Assembly: GCF_900215145.1 (NCBI RefSeq)
Contig: NZ_OBDO01000007.1
Location: 186,001 to 250,000 of the forward strand
Source: Geodermatophilus sabuli
GTDB taxonomy: Bacteria > Actinomycetota > Actinomycetes > Mycobacteriales > Geodermatophilaceae
Direction: 5' to 3'
Length of the DNA: 64,000 nucleotides
Shown here: in pieces, positions 34,759 through 44,115 of the stretch
Position numbering within the stretch: the stretch's first letter is position 1
How the letters are laid out: every line of letters starts with the position of its first letter
The notes under the pieces: generated by a model
Seen by the model: only the letters and a program-made list of their open reading frames with translations
The model's database searches: none
What the model was told of the DNA's origin: nothing
Position numbers and translations under genes: made by a program

Positions 34759-35535
34759 ATGGACGAGAGCAACGGCTCCGGCCGCCAGGTGGCCGCCCTC
34801 CCGCAGGACCCCTTCCTGCCGTCGGGGCGCGACGACCGGGTCCGCGTGCTCGGGCACCGCGGGGCACCCGGGCCGGGCCGTCCGGACAACTCCGTCGCGG
34901 CGGTGACCGAGGCCCTGCTCCGGGGCGCGGACGGCGCCGAGGTCGACGTCTGGCTGACCGCCGACGGCACGCTGGTGTGCTCACACGACCCGGTCGTCGC
35001 CGGGCCCGGCCGCAGCGCCCTCGCGACGCTGCCCGAACTGCTCGCCGCCGCGCAGCAGCCCGCCGGCGTCCGGCTGGTCGTCGAGGCCAAGCCGGTGTCC
35101 GACCCGGTCGTCGCGGCGCGGACCGCGACCGCCCTGGCCGACGACCTGAGTGCCTCCGCCGGTGGCGCCGCCCTCACCCTCTCGTCCTTCGACCCCGCCC
35201 TGCTCGCGAGGGTCCGCGCGGCCTGCGCCGACCTGCCCGTGCGCACCGCGCTGCTCGGCGACCGGTCGGCTCCGGCCGCCGTGGTCGTGCAGCGCGCGCA
35301 CGAGGACGGGCACGACGAGGTGCACCTCCCCCTGGCCGGCGTCCTGCGCATGCCCGAGGTCGTGGCGCGGGCGCGCGACCTCGGCCTGTCCGTGACGGTG
35401 TGGACGGTCAACGCCCGACCCGCGCTGCGGTGGGTCGCCGGGCTCGGCGTGGACGCCGTCATCACCGACGACGTCGTCACCGCGCGGAGGGAGCTGGACC
35501 GGGCGGCGGCTGTCCGGGAGACGGTCGCCGCCTGA
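34759..35535 (+). CDS. Glycerophosphodiester phosphodiesterase family protein
   Basis: 258 residues with the GDPD signature: VLGHRGAPG (catalytic His), PDNSVAAV, GADGAEVDVWLTADGTLVCSHD, and the closing VNARPALRWVAGLGVDAVITDD. It hydrolyses glycerophosphodiesters to glycerol 3-phosphate and an alcohol. There is no signal peptide, so it acts in the cytoplasm. It is divergent from the ATP-grasp operon across the twin palindromes and convergent with ino1 across a large hairpin. Confidence 0.9.
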   Translation: MDESNGSGRQVAALPQDPFLPSGRDDRVRVLGHRGAPGPGRPDNSVAAVTEALLRGADGAEVDVWLTADGTLVCSHDPVVAGPGRSALATLPELLAAAQQPAGVRLVVEAKPVSDPVVAARTATALADDLSASAGGAALTLSSFDPALLARVRAACADLPVRTALLGDRSAPAAVVVQRAHEDGHDEVHLPLAGVLRMPEVVARARDLGLSVTVWTVNARPALRWVAGLGVDAVITDDVVTARRELDRAAAVRETVAA

Positions 35536-35539
35536 CGTG

Positions 35540-35589
35540 CCGCACCCCCGCCTCCCCCGTGCTCGGCACGGGAGGGGACGGGGGTGCGG
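35540..35589. terminator. Bidirectional terminator between gdpD and ino1
   Basis: An outer 11-bp perfect stem (35540-35550 with 35579-35589) plus an inner GTGC/GCAC-led stem forms one long hairpin between convergent genes. Confidence 0.8.
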
Positions 35590-35618
35590 TGTGTGTGCGG
35601 CCCTCTGCAGGACGGCCG

Positions 35619-36698
35619 TTACCTCTCGATGTCGCCGCGGATGAAGGCCTCGACGGCGTCGCGGGCCTCGCTGTCGTCGTACTGCACGGGCGGGCTCTTC
35701 ATGAAGTAGGAGGACGCCGAGAGGATCGGTCCGCCGATGCCCCGGTCCTTGGCGATCTTCGCGGCGCGGACGGCGTCGATGATGATGCCGGCGGAGTTCG
35801 GCGAGTCCCAGACCTCGAGCTTGTACTCCAGGTTCAGCGGGACGTCGCCGAAGGCGCGGCCCTCCAGGCGGACGTAGGCCCACTTGCGGTCGGACAGCCA
35901 CGGCACGTGGTCCGACGGGCCGATGTGCACGTTGCCGGCGCCCATGTCGCGGTCGACCTGGCTGGTGACCGACTGGGTCTTGGAGATCTTCTTGGACTCC
36001 AGGCGCTCGCGCTCGAGCATGTTCTTGAAGTCCATGTTGCCGCCGACGTTGAGCTGCATGGTGCGGTCCAGCTGGACGCCGCGGTCCTCGAACAGCTTGG
36101 CCAGCACGCGGTGGGTGATGGTGGCGCCGACCTGGCTCTTGATGTCGTCACCGACGATCGGCACGCCGGCGGCGGTGAACTTGTCGGCCCACTCCTGGGT
36201 GCCGGCGATGAAGACCGGCAGGGCGTTGACGAACGCGACGCCGGCGTCGAGGGCGGCCTGGGCGTAGAACTCGGCGGCGTGCTGGGAGCCGACGGGCAGG
36301 TAGCAGACGAGGACGTCGGCGCCGGAGTCGCGCAGCGCGGCGACGATGTCGACGGGCTGCTCGTCGGACTCCTCGATCGTCTCGCGGTAGTACTTGCCGA
36401 GACCGTCGAGCGTGGTGCCACGCTGCACGGTCACACCCAGCGGGGGGACGTCGCAGATCGTGATGGTGTTGTTCTCGCTGGCGACGATGGCCTCGGACAG
36501 GTCGCGGCCGACCTTCTTCGCGTCGACGTCGAACGCGGCCACGAACTGCACGTCGGAGACGTGGTACTCGCCGAAGCGCACGTGCATGAGCCCGGGCACC
36601 GAAGCGGTCTCGTCGGCGTCCCGGTAGTAGTGCACGCCCTGGACGAGCGACGCGGCGCAGTTGCCGACGCCGACGATGGCGACCTTGACAGATCCCAC
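35619..36698 (-). CDS. ino1: myo-Inositol-1-phosphate synthase
   Basis: 359 residues from GTG 36698 with AAGGAG upstream. The Rossmann start [18 protein letters not shown] binds [34 protein letters not shown] and [15 protein letters not shown] are hallmarks of the actinobacterial enzyme. It converts glucose 6-phosphate to inositol 3-phosphate for phosphatidylinositol and mycothiol. A padR-type gene lies directly upstream, as in Mycobacterium and Streptomyces. The ATP-grasp pair with ITPK-like metal sites is 2 kb away. Confidence 0.97.
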   Translation of the reverse strand: MGSVKVAIVGVGNCAASLVQGVHYYRDADETASVPGLMHVRFGEYHVSDVQFVAAFDVDAKKVGRDLSEAIVASENNTITICDVPPLGVTVQRGTTLDGLGKYYRETIEESDEQPVDIVAALRDSGADVLVCYLPVGSQHAAEFYAQAALDAGVAFVNALPVFIAGTQEWADKFTAAGVPIVGDDIKSQVGATITHRVLAKLFEDRGVQLDRTMQLNVGGNMDFKNMLERERLESKKISKTQSVTSQVDRDMGAGNVHIGPSDHVPWLSDRKWAYVRLEGRAFGDVPLNLEYKLEVWDSPNSAGIIIDAVRAAKIAKDRGIGGPILSASSYFMKSPPVQYDDSEARDAVEAFIRGDIER

Positions 36699-36790
36699 AG
36701 GGGTCTCCTTCTTGTCGGACCGCGAACGGTCGATGAGCGGACCGGGGGCGGTCCTGCGGTGTTCGAGAGGTGGCGGCGCTCCGCCCGGGC

Positions 36791-37420
36791 TCAACCCGGG
36801 GGCGGTGGCGTCGTCGCGGGGGGTGGGTCGGCGTCCCCGCTGCTGGGGCCGTCGGTCCGCCGCTGTCCGCTGTCGGTCAGCTCCTGGTCGATCAGCTCGG
36901 CGAGCCAGCGGACCTCCCGGTCCACCGACTCCAGGCCGTGGCGCTGCAGCTCGAGGGTGTAGCGGTCGAGACGCTCGCGGGTCCTCGCCAGTGAGGCCCG
37001 CAGACCCTCCCGCTGCTGCTCCACGGTGCGGCGGCGGCCCTCGAGGATCCGCAGCCGCACGTCAGCGGCGGTGTGCCGGAAGAACGCCAGGCGGACGCCG
37101 AAGAGACCGCCGTCGTCGTACGCCTCGGGGCCGGCCTGGCTGACCAGCTCGTGGAAGCGCTCCTTCCCCTCCGCGGTGATCGTGTAGACCACCTTCCCGC
37201 GCCGGCCGGTGAGCGCCGGAGCGTCGGCCGGCAGCGGTGCCCGCGGGTCCGGCTCGTCGGTGACGACGTAGCCGGCCGCGTGCAGACGCTTGAGCGCGGG
37301 GTACAGCGAGCCGTAGGAGATGCTGCGCAGCCCGCCGAGCACCTGTGCGAGCTGTTTGCGCAGCTCGTAGCCGTGCATCGGCGACTGGTGCAGCAGACCG
37401 AGGATGGCGAGCTCGAGCAC
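36791..37420 (-). CDS. PadR-family transcriptional regulator
   Basis: 209 residues from GTG 37420 (GGGAGGCGAC upstream). The winged-helix domain is typical: [39 protein letters not shown] and [14 protein letters not shown]. The C-terminal coiled region ([21 protein letters not shown]) provides the dimerisation arm. PadR proteins are ligand-responsive repressors. A perfect 10-bp inverted repeat at 37445-37467, just upstream, is the probable autoregulatory operator. It lies immediately upstream of ino1 and may also control it. Confidence 0.9.
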   Translation of the reverse strand: MLELAILGLLHQSPMHGYELRKQLAQVLGGLRSISYGSLYPALKRLHAAGYVVTDEPDPRAPLPADAPALTGRRGKVVYTITAEGKERFHELVSQAGPEAYDDGGLFGVRLAFFRHTAADVRLRILEGRRRTVEQQREGLRASLARTRERLDRYTLELQRHGLESVDREVRWLAELIDQELTDSGQRRTDGPSSGDADPPPATTPPPPG

Positions 37421-37444
37421 GTCGCCTCCCCTTCGCCCACGGTT

Positions 37445-37467
37445 CGATGTATCGAGACGATACATCG
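37445..37467. promoter_or_regulatory. PadR operator CGATGTATCG-N3-CGATACATCG
   Basis: The perfect inverted repeat with ATGTAT/ATACAT arms matches the kind of site bound by PadR proteins. It lies 25 bases upstream of the padR start in the divergent gap with the DUF5318 gene. Confidence 0.7.
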
Positions 37468-37574
37468 ACGGGTGGCCGGGACGACACCGGCGGGGATCGC
37501 GGACGGCCCGCGGCGCGGCGGCGGGTGACCGCGCCGGCGGCTCCGGGAGCCCTGACGGCGTCGACCCCGGTGCG

Positions 37575-37580
37575 TACATT
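37575..37580 (+). promoter_or_regulatory. -10 element TACATT, leaderless DUF5318 promoter
   Basis: TACATT is 6 bases before GTG 37587 with no intervening Shine-Dalgarno sequence. Confidence 0.55.
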
Positions 37581-37586
37581 GGCGCC

Positions 37587-38000
37587 GTGCCCGGACGACG
37601 TTCCGTCGTGGACTACTCGCTGCAGCGGCGGTCGGTCCTCGCCGACGTGTACGCCGGCCGCACGGGGCTCTTCGAGGTCTGCGACGCCAGTCCGTACCTG
37701 TCCCGGGCGGCCAAGTACCACGGTGAGCCGACCGACGTGCCGTGCCCGGTGTGCCGCAAGGAGCGGCTGACCCTGGTCAGCTACGTCTACGGTGAGCACC
37801 TCGGGCCGACGGCCGGGCAGGCCAAGACCCAGACCGAACTCGCCCGCATGGACGCGGCGCAGGAGGAGTTCTCCGTCTACGCCGTCCAGGTGTGCCGCGG
37901 CTGCGGGTGGAACCACCTGGACTGCTCGTACGTCCTCGGGAACGAGCCGGAGCCGGGGCGCTCGCCCCGCCGCACCCGCCGGCGCGCGGCGACGGAGTAG
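37587..38000 (+). CDS. DUF5318 family protein
   Basis: 137 residues. The family pattern is clear: VVDYSLQRRSVLADVYAG near the start, a CPVC pair (VPCPVCRKERL) and a second CRGCGWNHLDCSY cluster, together a likely zinc ribbon. The C-terminal tail is Arg-rich. The function is unknown. It always sits near padR/ino1 and the penicillin-binding protein in actinobacteria (Rv0049 in M. tuberculosis). Start GTG 37587 is set by the leaderless promoter. Confidence 0.88.
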   Translation: MPGRRSVVDYSLQRRSVLADVYAGRTGLFEVCDASPYLSRAAKYHGEPTDVPCPVCRKERLTLVSYVYGEHLGPTAGQAKTQTELARMDAAQEEFSVYAVQVCRGCGWNHLDCSYVLGNEPEPGRSPRRTRRRAATE

Positions 38001-38166
38001 TCGCCGCGCCGGGGAACAAGTCACCCCGGTTGACCCTTCCGTCTCATGGGACCGCTGTGGGACGGCGCTGCCGCGGGTCCTCCCCCGCTCCCACAGCTGA
38101 AGACGACACCCTGAGCGCGGGACGCCCTCGTCCCGCCCACCGAACGAGTCAGAGAGGGGCCCCTTC

Positions 38167-40605
38167 GTGCCTCCCCACGACGAGACCTCCCCGGTCGGGC
38201 CGCACGGCGGCTCGAACCGCCGTCCGCCATCGGGTCGCACCGGCGGCGGGAACGGCGGCAACCGGAGGCCACAGGCCGGCCGTGGGGGCCGGACGTCGGC
38301 GTCGCGGTCCGGCGGCGCACGCCCCGGGTCCGCCGTCGCCCGGTCGGGCCGGCCCACCGGCCGGCCGACGACCAAGGCGGCCCGCTCGAGGAAGCAGAAG
38401 CGCCGTCGCCGGCTGAAGATCGTCGGTGCGGCGTTCGCCGGCATGCTCGTGCTGCTCGGCGTGTTCGTCGGCGTGGTCTACGCCACCACCGAGGTACCCG
38501 ACCCCGACTCGGTGCAGAACGCCCAGACGACCGTCGTCTACTACGCCGACGGCACCACCGAGATGGCCCGGCTCGGCGTGGACGGTGGCAACCGCACCAA
38601 CGTCAACCTGGACCAGGTCTCGAAGCCGGCGCAGGAGGCCATCCTCGCCGCCGAGAACCGCAGCTTCTACTCCGACCCGGGCATCTCCTTCACCGGGATC
38701 GTGCGGGCCGCGTGGAACAACCTCACCGGCGGCTCGACCCAGGGTGGCTCGACGATCACCCAGCAGTACGTCAAGAACGCCTTCCTGACCCAGGAGCAGA
38801 CGTTCAGCCGCAAGTTCCAGGAGCTCTTCCTCGCCATCAAGCTGGACAACCAGTACGAGAAGGACGAGATCCTCGAGAACTACCTGAACACCATCTACTT
38901 CGGCCGCAACGCCTACGGCATCGAGGCCGCGGCCGACACCTACTTCGACGTGCCGGCCGCCGAGCTCACCCCGCAGCAGGGCGCCGTCCTCGCCGTCCTG
39001 ATCCGCAGCCCCAGCAACAACGACCCCGAGGTGAACCCGGAGGGTGCGCAGCACCGCTGGGGTCTGGTGCTCGACGCGATGGTCGACGAGGGCTGGCTGA
39101 CCCAGCAGGAGCGGGACGCCTCGGTCTACCCGCCGGTGCGGCCCAAGACCCCCTCGAACCTCGGCATCCCCAGCGGGCCGGAGGGGCTGGTCGTGCAGCA
39201 GGCCATGGCCGAGCTCGAGGCCAAGGGGTACACCGAGCAGCAGGTCCGGGCCGGCGGCCTGCGGATCACCACCACGGTGGAGAAGCGCGCGCAGGACGCC
39301 GCGGGCGCCGCCGTAGCCGAGGTGATGGAGGGCCAGCCCGACGGCCTGCGACAGGCGCTGGTCGCCGTCGACCCGCACAACGGGGGGGTGCGCGCCTACC
39401 ACGGCGGGTCGAACGGCACGGGCACGGACTACGCCCAGGCCCAGCGCCAGCCCGGCTCGTCGATGAAGCCCTACGCCCTGGCCACCGCGCTGGAGCAGGG
39501 CATCAGCGTCAACGCCCGCCGCGATGGCAGCTCGCCGCAGAAGTTCCCGGACCGCGAGGCGCCGGTGCGCAACTCCGGCGGCGCCTCCTGCGGGGCGTGC
39601 ACGCTGGTCGAGGCCATGACCCGGTCGCTGAACACCACCTTCTACGGCCTGGCCCACGAGGTCGGCCCGGAGCAGGTGCGTGAGACGGCGCTGTCCGCGA
39701 CCGGGCTGCCCGAGACCTGGCAGGGCGGCACGCTGGAGGGCAACACCACGCTGGCCAACGCCGATGGCTTCACCGGCTCGGCGATCGGCATCGGTGAGTA
39801 CGAGATGCGCCCGATCGACCAGGCGCACGGCTTCGCCACCCTGGCCAACGGCGGGGTCGAGCACGAGCCGTTCTTCGTCACCCGCGTGACCGACAGCCAG
39901 GGCGCGCCGCTGCTGGAGTACTCCGGTGACGCCGGCGACCAGGCGATCAGCGCCGACGTCGCCAACGACGTCACGTTCGCGCTCAAGGGCGTGGCGTCCT
40001 ACTCCAAGCGGGCGCTGGACGGCGGCCGCGAGGTGGCCAGCAAGACCGGTACCCAGGGCCAGGGCGAGGACAACTCCGACGCCTGGATGGTCGGCTACAC
40101 CCCGTCGCTGTCGACGGCGGTGTGGATGGGCAACGACTCGCCCAGCGACCCGATCGTCAATGCCAACGGCGCGATCATCTACGGCTCGGGCCTGCCGGGT
40201 GCGATCTGGCAGGAGTTCATGAACGACGTCCTCGAGGGGACGCCGAAGGAGGACCTGCCCGACCGGGCGGTCATCCGCGGCGACACCGGCCAGGGCGTGC
40301 CGGAGCCGGCCCCCCGGACCACCGAGTCGCGGCCGAGCGCGCCGTCCACCCAGCCGTCGCAGCCCACCCAGCCGTCGCAGCCGTCCACCCCGCCGGTCGT
40401 CGAGGAGGTGACCCCGGACGACGGGACGGGGACCGATCCGGGCACCGGTGGGAACAACCCCGTGCCGCAGCCGAACCCCCCCGGCCCCGGTGGGACCAAC
40501 CCCGGGCCGCAGCCGAACCCCCCCGGCACGGGCGGGGGAAGCCCCGCCCCCGTCGAGCCGGGGCAACCCGTCGAACCCGTCCCCCAGGCCCAGCCGACCG
40601 GCTGA
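38167..40605 (+). CDS. Class A penicillin-binding protein (PBP1/PonA-like)
   Basis: 812 residues. A basic, Gly-rich cytoplasmic head of about 80 residues precedes one membrane helix (IVGAAFAGMLVLLGVFVGVVY). The GT51 transglycosylase has AILAAENRSFYSDPG (catalytic Glu, about 160) and GGSTITQQYVKNAFL. The transpeptidase has SxxK at 431-434 (SSMK), RSLNTTF and KTGT at 626-629. The last 110 residues are a Pro/Thr/Gly-rich external tail. It polymerises and crosslinks peptidoglycan. GAGAGGGG precedes the GTG start. Position between DUF5318 and the GT87-like gene matches ponA1 in M. tuberculosis. Confidence 0.94.
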   Translation: MPPHDETSPVGPHGGSNRRPPSGRTGGGNGGNRRPQAGRGGRTSASRSGGARPGSAVARSGRPTGRPTTKAARSRKQKRRRRLKIVGAAFAGMLVLLGVFVGVVYATTEVPDPDSVQNAQTTVVYYADGTTEMARLGVDGGNRTNVNLDQVSKPAQEAILAAENRSFYSDPGISFTGIVRAAWNNLTGGSTQGGSTITQQYVKNAFLTQEQTFSRKFQELFLAIKLDNQYEKDEILENYLNTIYFGRNAYGIEAAADTYFDVPAAELTPQQGAVLAVLIRSPSNNDPEVNPEGAQHRWGLVLDAMVDEGWLTQQERDASVYPPVRPKTPSNLGIPSGPEGLVVQQAMAELEAKGYTEQQVRAGGLRITTTVEKRAQDAAGAAVAEVMEGQPDGLRQALVAVDPHNGGVRAYHGGSNGTGTDYAQAQRQPGSSMKPYALATALEQGISVNARRDGSSPQKFPDREAPVRNSGGASCGACTLVEAMTRSLNTTFYGLAHEVGPEQVRETALSATGLPETWQGGTLEGNTTLANADGFTGSAIGIGEYEMRPIDQAHGFATLANGGVEHEPFFVTRVTDSQGAPLLEYSGDAGDQAISADVANDVTFALKGVASYSKRALDGGREVASKTGTQGQGEDNSDAWMVGYTPSLSTAVWMGNDSPSDPIVNANGAIIYGSGLPGAIWQEFMNDVLEGTPKEDLPDRAVIRGDTGQGVPEPAPRTTESRPSAPSTQPSQPTQPSQPSTPPVVEEVTPDDGTGTDPGTGGNNPVPQPNPPGPGGTNPGPQPNPPGTGGGSPAPVEPGQPVEPVPQAQPTG

Positions 40606-40627
40606 CCCGCGCGGGCAGACTGTCCGA

Positions 40628-42211
40628 GTGAGCACTCCCCCGCAGGGCCCGTCCGATCCGGCTGACCAGCCGGCGGGCGGGCCCTCGGCGTCTCCGGGGA
40701 CCGCCGTGCGGCCGTCGCCGGGTGGGGAGCCGGACCGCGTCGTCCCCACCTGGACCGACCCGGTCGCCATCCAGGCCAGCGAGGCGGTGGGCGGCCCCTG
40801 GGGGCGGCACGCGGTGACCGGCCGCGCGCTGTTCTGGACGCCGCTGCGGGTCTGCCTGCTGTTCACCACGACCGTGCTCGCGCTCGCGTGGGTCAAGCAG
40901 GCGCCGTGCTCCGACGGCAACTGGGCGGGCTGGGTCCAGTACACGCACTTCTGCTACTCCGACACCGTCCCGCTGTACGGCCTGCACGGGCTGGACGGCG
41001 GCGCGATCCCCTACCTCGACTCCGCCGTCGAGTACCCGGTGCTCACCGGCCTGCTGATGCTCACCGCGGCCGGTCTGGGCCGGGCCTACGACGCCCTGGC
41101 GTCGGCGACCGGCGTGCTGCCCGCCGTCCCGGCGGTGCAGTCCTACTACGTCGCCACCTGCCTGCTGCTGTCGCTGTGCGCCCTGCTGGTCACCCGCGCG
41201 GTGCTCGGCGCCTCCGGACGGCGGCCGTGGGACGCGGCGATGATCGGCTTGTCCCCGCTGCTGTTCGTGCACGCGTTCACGAACTGGGACCTGCTGGCCG
41301 TCGCGCTGGCCTCGCTCGGGCTGTGGGCCTGGGCGCGGCGCCGCCCGGTCCTGGCCGGGGCGCTGCTGGGGCTCGGCGTCGCCGCGAAGCTGTACCCGGT
41401 GCTGCTGCTGGCGGCGCTGTTCCTGCTGTGCCTGCGCGCCGGTCGGCTGCGCACCTGGCTGCGGACGGCGGTCGCCGCTGGCGTCTCCTGGCTGGCGGTG
41501 AACGTGCCGGTGGCCGTCCTCGCCCCGGAGAACTGGTCGCGCTTCTTCCGGCTCAACGGCGAGCGGCCGGCCGATCCGGACACCCTGTGGAACATCGCGA
41601 TCACCGTGTCCGACGGGCGGCTGTTCGACGGCCCGCTCGCCGACGGCGAGGCGCCGGCCGTGCTCAACGCGGTCGTGGCGGGAGCGGTGCTGGCCCTGGT
41701 AGCGGGGGTGGCCTGGCTGACCCTGGCCGCCCCGGTGCGGCCCCGCCTCGCCCAGGTGGCGTTCCTGCTGGTCGCCGGCTTCCTGCTGCTGAACAAGGTG
41801 TGGAGCCCGCAGTTCTCCCTCTGGTTGCTGCCACTGGCGGTGCTGGCCCGGCCGCGGTGGCGGGCGCTGCTGCTGTGGCAGGCCACCGAGGCGGTGCTGT
41901 GGGTGCCCCGGCTGCTCTGGTACCTCGGCACCGACAACCGCGGCGTCGAGGTGCAGTGGTTCTTCCTCGCCGTGACGCTGCGTGACCTGGCTGTCGTCGT
42001 CCTCATGGCGCTGGTCGTGCGGGACGTCTGGTACCCCGACGGCGACGTCGTCCGGTCGAGCTGGCCCGGCGTCGACGACCCCGCCGGTGGGGTGCTCGAC
42101 CACGCTCCCGACGTCCGCCGGCTGACGTCGCCGCGCCGTCGTCCGGGATCAGGCGACCTGGTCGGGGCGCGTCCACCCTCACCGCAGAACGCGAGGGAGG
42201 ACACCCGATGA
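40628..42211 (+). CDS. GT87-like polyprenol-dependent mannosyltransferase-type membrane protein
   Basis: 527 residues from GTG 40628, 22 bases after the PBP stop. After a disordered head it has about 9-10 membrane helices. The first loop includes YTHFCYSDTVPLYGLHGLDGG and the SAVEYPVLTG acidic motif that suits a GT-C glycosyltransferase of family 87 (DUF2029). VAAKLYPVLLLAALFLL and KVWSPQFSLWLLPLAVL are also typical. The ortholog in M. tuberculosis is Rv0051. It probably transfers a sugar from a polyprenyl phosphate on the outer face of the membrane; acceptor unknown. Confidence 0.8.
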   Translation: MSTPPQGPSDPADQPAGGPSASPGTAVRPSPGGEPDRVVPTWTDPVAIQASEAVGGPWGRHAVTGRALFWTPLRVCLLFTTTVLALAWVKQAPCSDGNWAGWVQYTHFCYSDTVPLYGLHGLDGGAIPYLDSAVEYPVLTGLLMLTAAGLGRAYDALASATGVLPAVPAVQSYYVATCLLLSLCALLVTRAVLGASGRRPWDAAMIGLSPLLFVHAFTNWDLLAVALASLGLWAWARRRPVLAGALLGLGVAAKLYPVLLLAALFLLCLRAGRLRTWLRTAVAAGVSWLAVNVPVAVLAPENWSRFFRLNGERPADPDTLWNIAITVSDGRLFDGPLADGEAPAVLNAVVAGAVLALVAGVAWLTLAAPVRPRLAQVAFLLVAGFLLLNKVWSPQFSLWLLPLAVLARPRWRALLLWQATEAVLWVPRLLWYLGTDNRGVEVQWFFLAVTLRDLAVVVLMALVVRDVWYPDGDVVRSSWPGVDDPAGGVLDHAPDVRRLTSPRRRPGSGDLVGARPPSPQNAREDTR

Positions 42212-42241
42212 CCGGGGAACCTGGTCCCGCCGGGGAACCGG

Positions 42242-43066
42242 TCAGGTCAGCGCGCTCCTGAGCAACTCGATCTCGGCGGCGTGCGACGCGGCGTCGCCGG
42301 GCGTCTCCAGGACGACGGGGCAGTCCGCCGCCCGAGCGACCTCGACGAGCAGCTCGGTCGGGATCTCGCCGTCGCCCAGCGGAGCGTGCCGGTCGCGGCT
42401 GGAGCCGGCCGGGTCCCGGCTGTTGTTGAGGTGCACCAGGTCGACGCGGCCGGTGATCGCGCGGACGTCGTCCACCGCGGTGCCGAGGTCCCAGCCGGCG
42501 GCCCAGGCGTGGCAGGTGTCGAGCACGAAGCCGGCGCCGAACTCGCCCACCACCTCCCACAACCGTGCGATCGCCTCGAGGTCGCGCGCCATGGCGTTGC
42601 CGCCGCCGGCGGTGTTCTCGATGAGCAGCGGGACGGCGAAGCCACCGCTCTCGGCCTGCCGGGCGAAGGTCTTGCGCCAGTTGTCGACCCCGGCCGCCGG
42701 GTCGTCCTTGGCCAGCACGTGGCCGCCGTGCACCACCATGCCGCGGGCGCCGATCGCCGCGGCGGCCTGGGCGTGCTTGTCCAGCAGCTTGCGGCTCGGG
42801 ATCCGGATGCGGTTGTTGGTCGTCGCCACGTTGAGCACGTACGGCGCGTGGACGACGACCATGACGTCGCCGGCCTGCAGCGCCTCGGCGTCCGGGCGGG
42901 GCCTCGGAGCGGTCCAGCCCTGCGGGTCGGCGAGGAAGACCTGCACGCCGTCGGCGTCCATCTCCGCCGCCCGCGCCAGCGGACCGCCGGCGTCGAGCTC
43001 GTTGTCCTCGGTGAGGCCGGGGCCGACGTGTACGCCGATCGGGTGAGCTGCCACGGCGCCGACCAT
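42242..43066 (-). CDS. Endonuclease IV/xylose isomerase-type TIM barrel protein
   Basis: 274 residues (ATG 43066; an in-frame GTG at 43054 is 7 bases after a TATGGT -10 and may be the true leaderless start). Motifs follow EndoIV (AP endonuclease 2): VVHAPYVLNVATTN, MVVHGGHVL, LLIENTAGGGNAM, FVLDTCHAWAAG, LVHLNNSRDPAGSSRDRH. The zinc ligands (His, Glu, Asp, His) are in place. It most likely nicks at abasic sites in DNA. The tail is short. It is convergent with the GT87-like gene. Confidence 0.82.
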   Translation of the reverse strand: MVGAVAAHPIGVHVGPGLTEDNELDAGGPLARAAEMDADGVQVFLADPQGWTAPRPRPDAEALQAGDVMVVVHAPYVLNVATTNNRIRIPSRKLLDKHAQAAAAIGARGMVVHGGHVLAKDDPAAGVDNWRKTFARQAESGGFAVPLLIENTAGGGNAMARDLEAIARLWEVVGEFGAGFVLDTCHAWAAGWDLGTAVDDVRAITGRVDLVHLNNSRDPAGSSRDRHAPLGDGEIPTELLVEVARAADCPVVLETPGDAASHAAEIELLRSALT

Positions 43067-43191
43067 AGTTCTGCGTGCTGACGATCCCGGCTCGCCGGCG
43101 ACAGCCGGCTGCAGGCGCCGTTGCTGGTAGTCTCGCCGGAGCGCGTTCCAGCGGTGGCTGTCACCGAGGGGGCGCGCGACGCGTGTACGAC

Positions 43192-43234
43192 CCTCCTGCT
43201 GCAGACCTACTGCAGCCGCCCAGACCAGAGGAGG
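43192..43234 (+). ncRNA. S6:S18-type autoregulatory leader of rpsF
   Basis: CCTCCT (43192-43197) pairs with AGGAGG (43229-43234), the rpsF Shine-Dalgarno; directly inside, GCTGCAG (43198-43204) pairs with CTGCAGC (43210-43216) around a 5-base loop. The 3' bulge (43217-43228) begins with a CCG triplet at the stem edge. This two-stem form with a CCG-bearing bulge is that of the S6:S18-binding leader known from other bacteria. Confidence 0.6.
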
Positions 43235-43245
43235 TGGGGTTCTCC

Positions 43246-43533
43246 GTGCGTCACTACGAACTGATGGTCATCCTCGACCCCGATCTCGAGGAGCGGACCA
43301 TCGCGCCGTCCCTCGACCGGTTCCTGACCGTCGTCAGCAACGCCGGCGGCACGTACAAGACCGAGATCTGGGGCCGTCGCCGCATGGCCTACGAGATCAA
43401 GAAGCAGGCCGAGGGCATCTACGCCGTCATCGACATCCAGGCCGAGCCCGCCGCGGTCGCCGAGCTGGACCGGCAGCTCAACCTGAACGAGTCGGTCCTG
43501 CGCACGAAGCTGATGCGGCCCGAGGCCCACTGA
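43246..43533 (+). CDS. rpsF: 30S ribosomal protein S6
   Basis: 95 residues from GTG 43246. [19 protein letters not shown] at the start, [16 protein letters not shown] and [11 protein letters not shown] at the end are typical of S6. It pairs with S18 in the 30S platform. The strong Shine-Dalgarno AGGAGG at 43229-43234 is sequestered in a leader hairpin, probably for feedback control. It leads rpsF-ssb-rpsR-rplI. ssb begins 2 bases after the stop. Confidence 0.97.
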   Translation: MRHYELMVILDPDLEERTIAPSLDRFLTVVSNAGGTYKTEIWGRRRMAYEIKKQAEGIYAVIDIQAEPAAVAELDRQLNLNESVLRTKLMRPEAH

Positions 43534-43535
43534 CG

Positions 43536-44021
43536 ATGGCCGGCGAGACCGTCATCACCGTCATCGGCAACCTGACGTCGGACCCGGAGCTGCGGTTCAC
43601 GCCGTCCGGTGCCGCGGTCGCCAACTTCACCGTCGCCTCGACCCCGCGGACCTTCGACCGCCAGTCGCAGGAGTGGAAGGACGGCGAGGCGCTGTTCCTG
43701 CGCTGCAACGTGTGGCGGCAGGCGGCGGAGAACGTCGCCGAGTCGCTGACCCGCGGCTCGCGGGTGATCGTCTCCGGCCGGCTCAAGCAGCGGTCGTTCG
43801 AGACCAAGGAAGGCGAGAAGCGCACCGTCGTCGAGCTCGAGGTCGACGAGATCGGCCCCTCGCTCCGCTACGCCACCGCGAAGGTCACCAAGGCCTCCCG
43901 CGGTGAGGGTGGCGGCGGCTTCGGCGGCAGCGGTGGCGGTGGCGGCTTCGGCGGTGGCGGCGGCGGGTCCAGCGACCCGTGGTCGACCCCGGCCCCGCCG
44001 TCCGACGAACCGCCCTTCTGA
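43536..44021 (+). CDS. ssb: Single-stranded DNA-binding protein
   Basis: 161 residues. The OB fold spans about 1-110 ([27 protein letters not shown] split, [39 protein letters not shown]). A Gly-rich linker follows. The C-terminal tip is SDEPPF, slightly short of the usual DDEPPF but with the protein-interaction hydrophobic end. It binds single strands during replication. It sits between rpsF and rpsR as in most bacteria. Confidence 0.97.
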   Translation: MAGETVITVIGNLTSDPELRFTPSGAAVANFTVASTPRTFDRQSQEWKDGEALFLRCNVWRQAAENVAESLTRGSRVIVSGRLKQRSFETKEGEKRTVVELEVDEIGPSLRYATAKVTKASRGEGGGGFGGSGGGGGFGGGGGGSSDPWSTPAPPSDEPPF

Positions 44022-44115
44022 ACAAGGACCCCGTCCTCCCCATCCCTTCGCACGTCCGGGGTGGGCCTCCGGACGGGGCCGTCCCTGAAACCCTCTTCGT
44101 AACTGGAGAACCCCG

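Noticed and set aside
38149..40944. Minus-strand open frame of about 930 codons opposite the penicillin-binding protein
   Set aside because: Antisense shadow of a gene with all PBP motifs.
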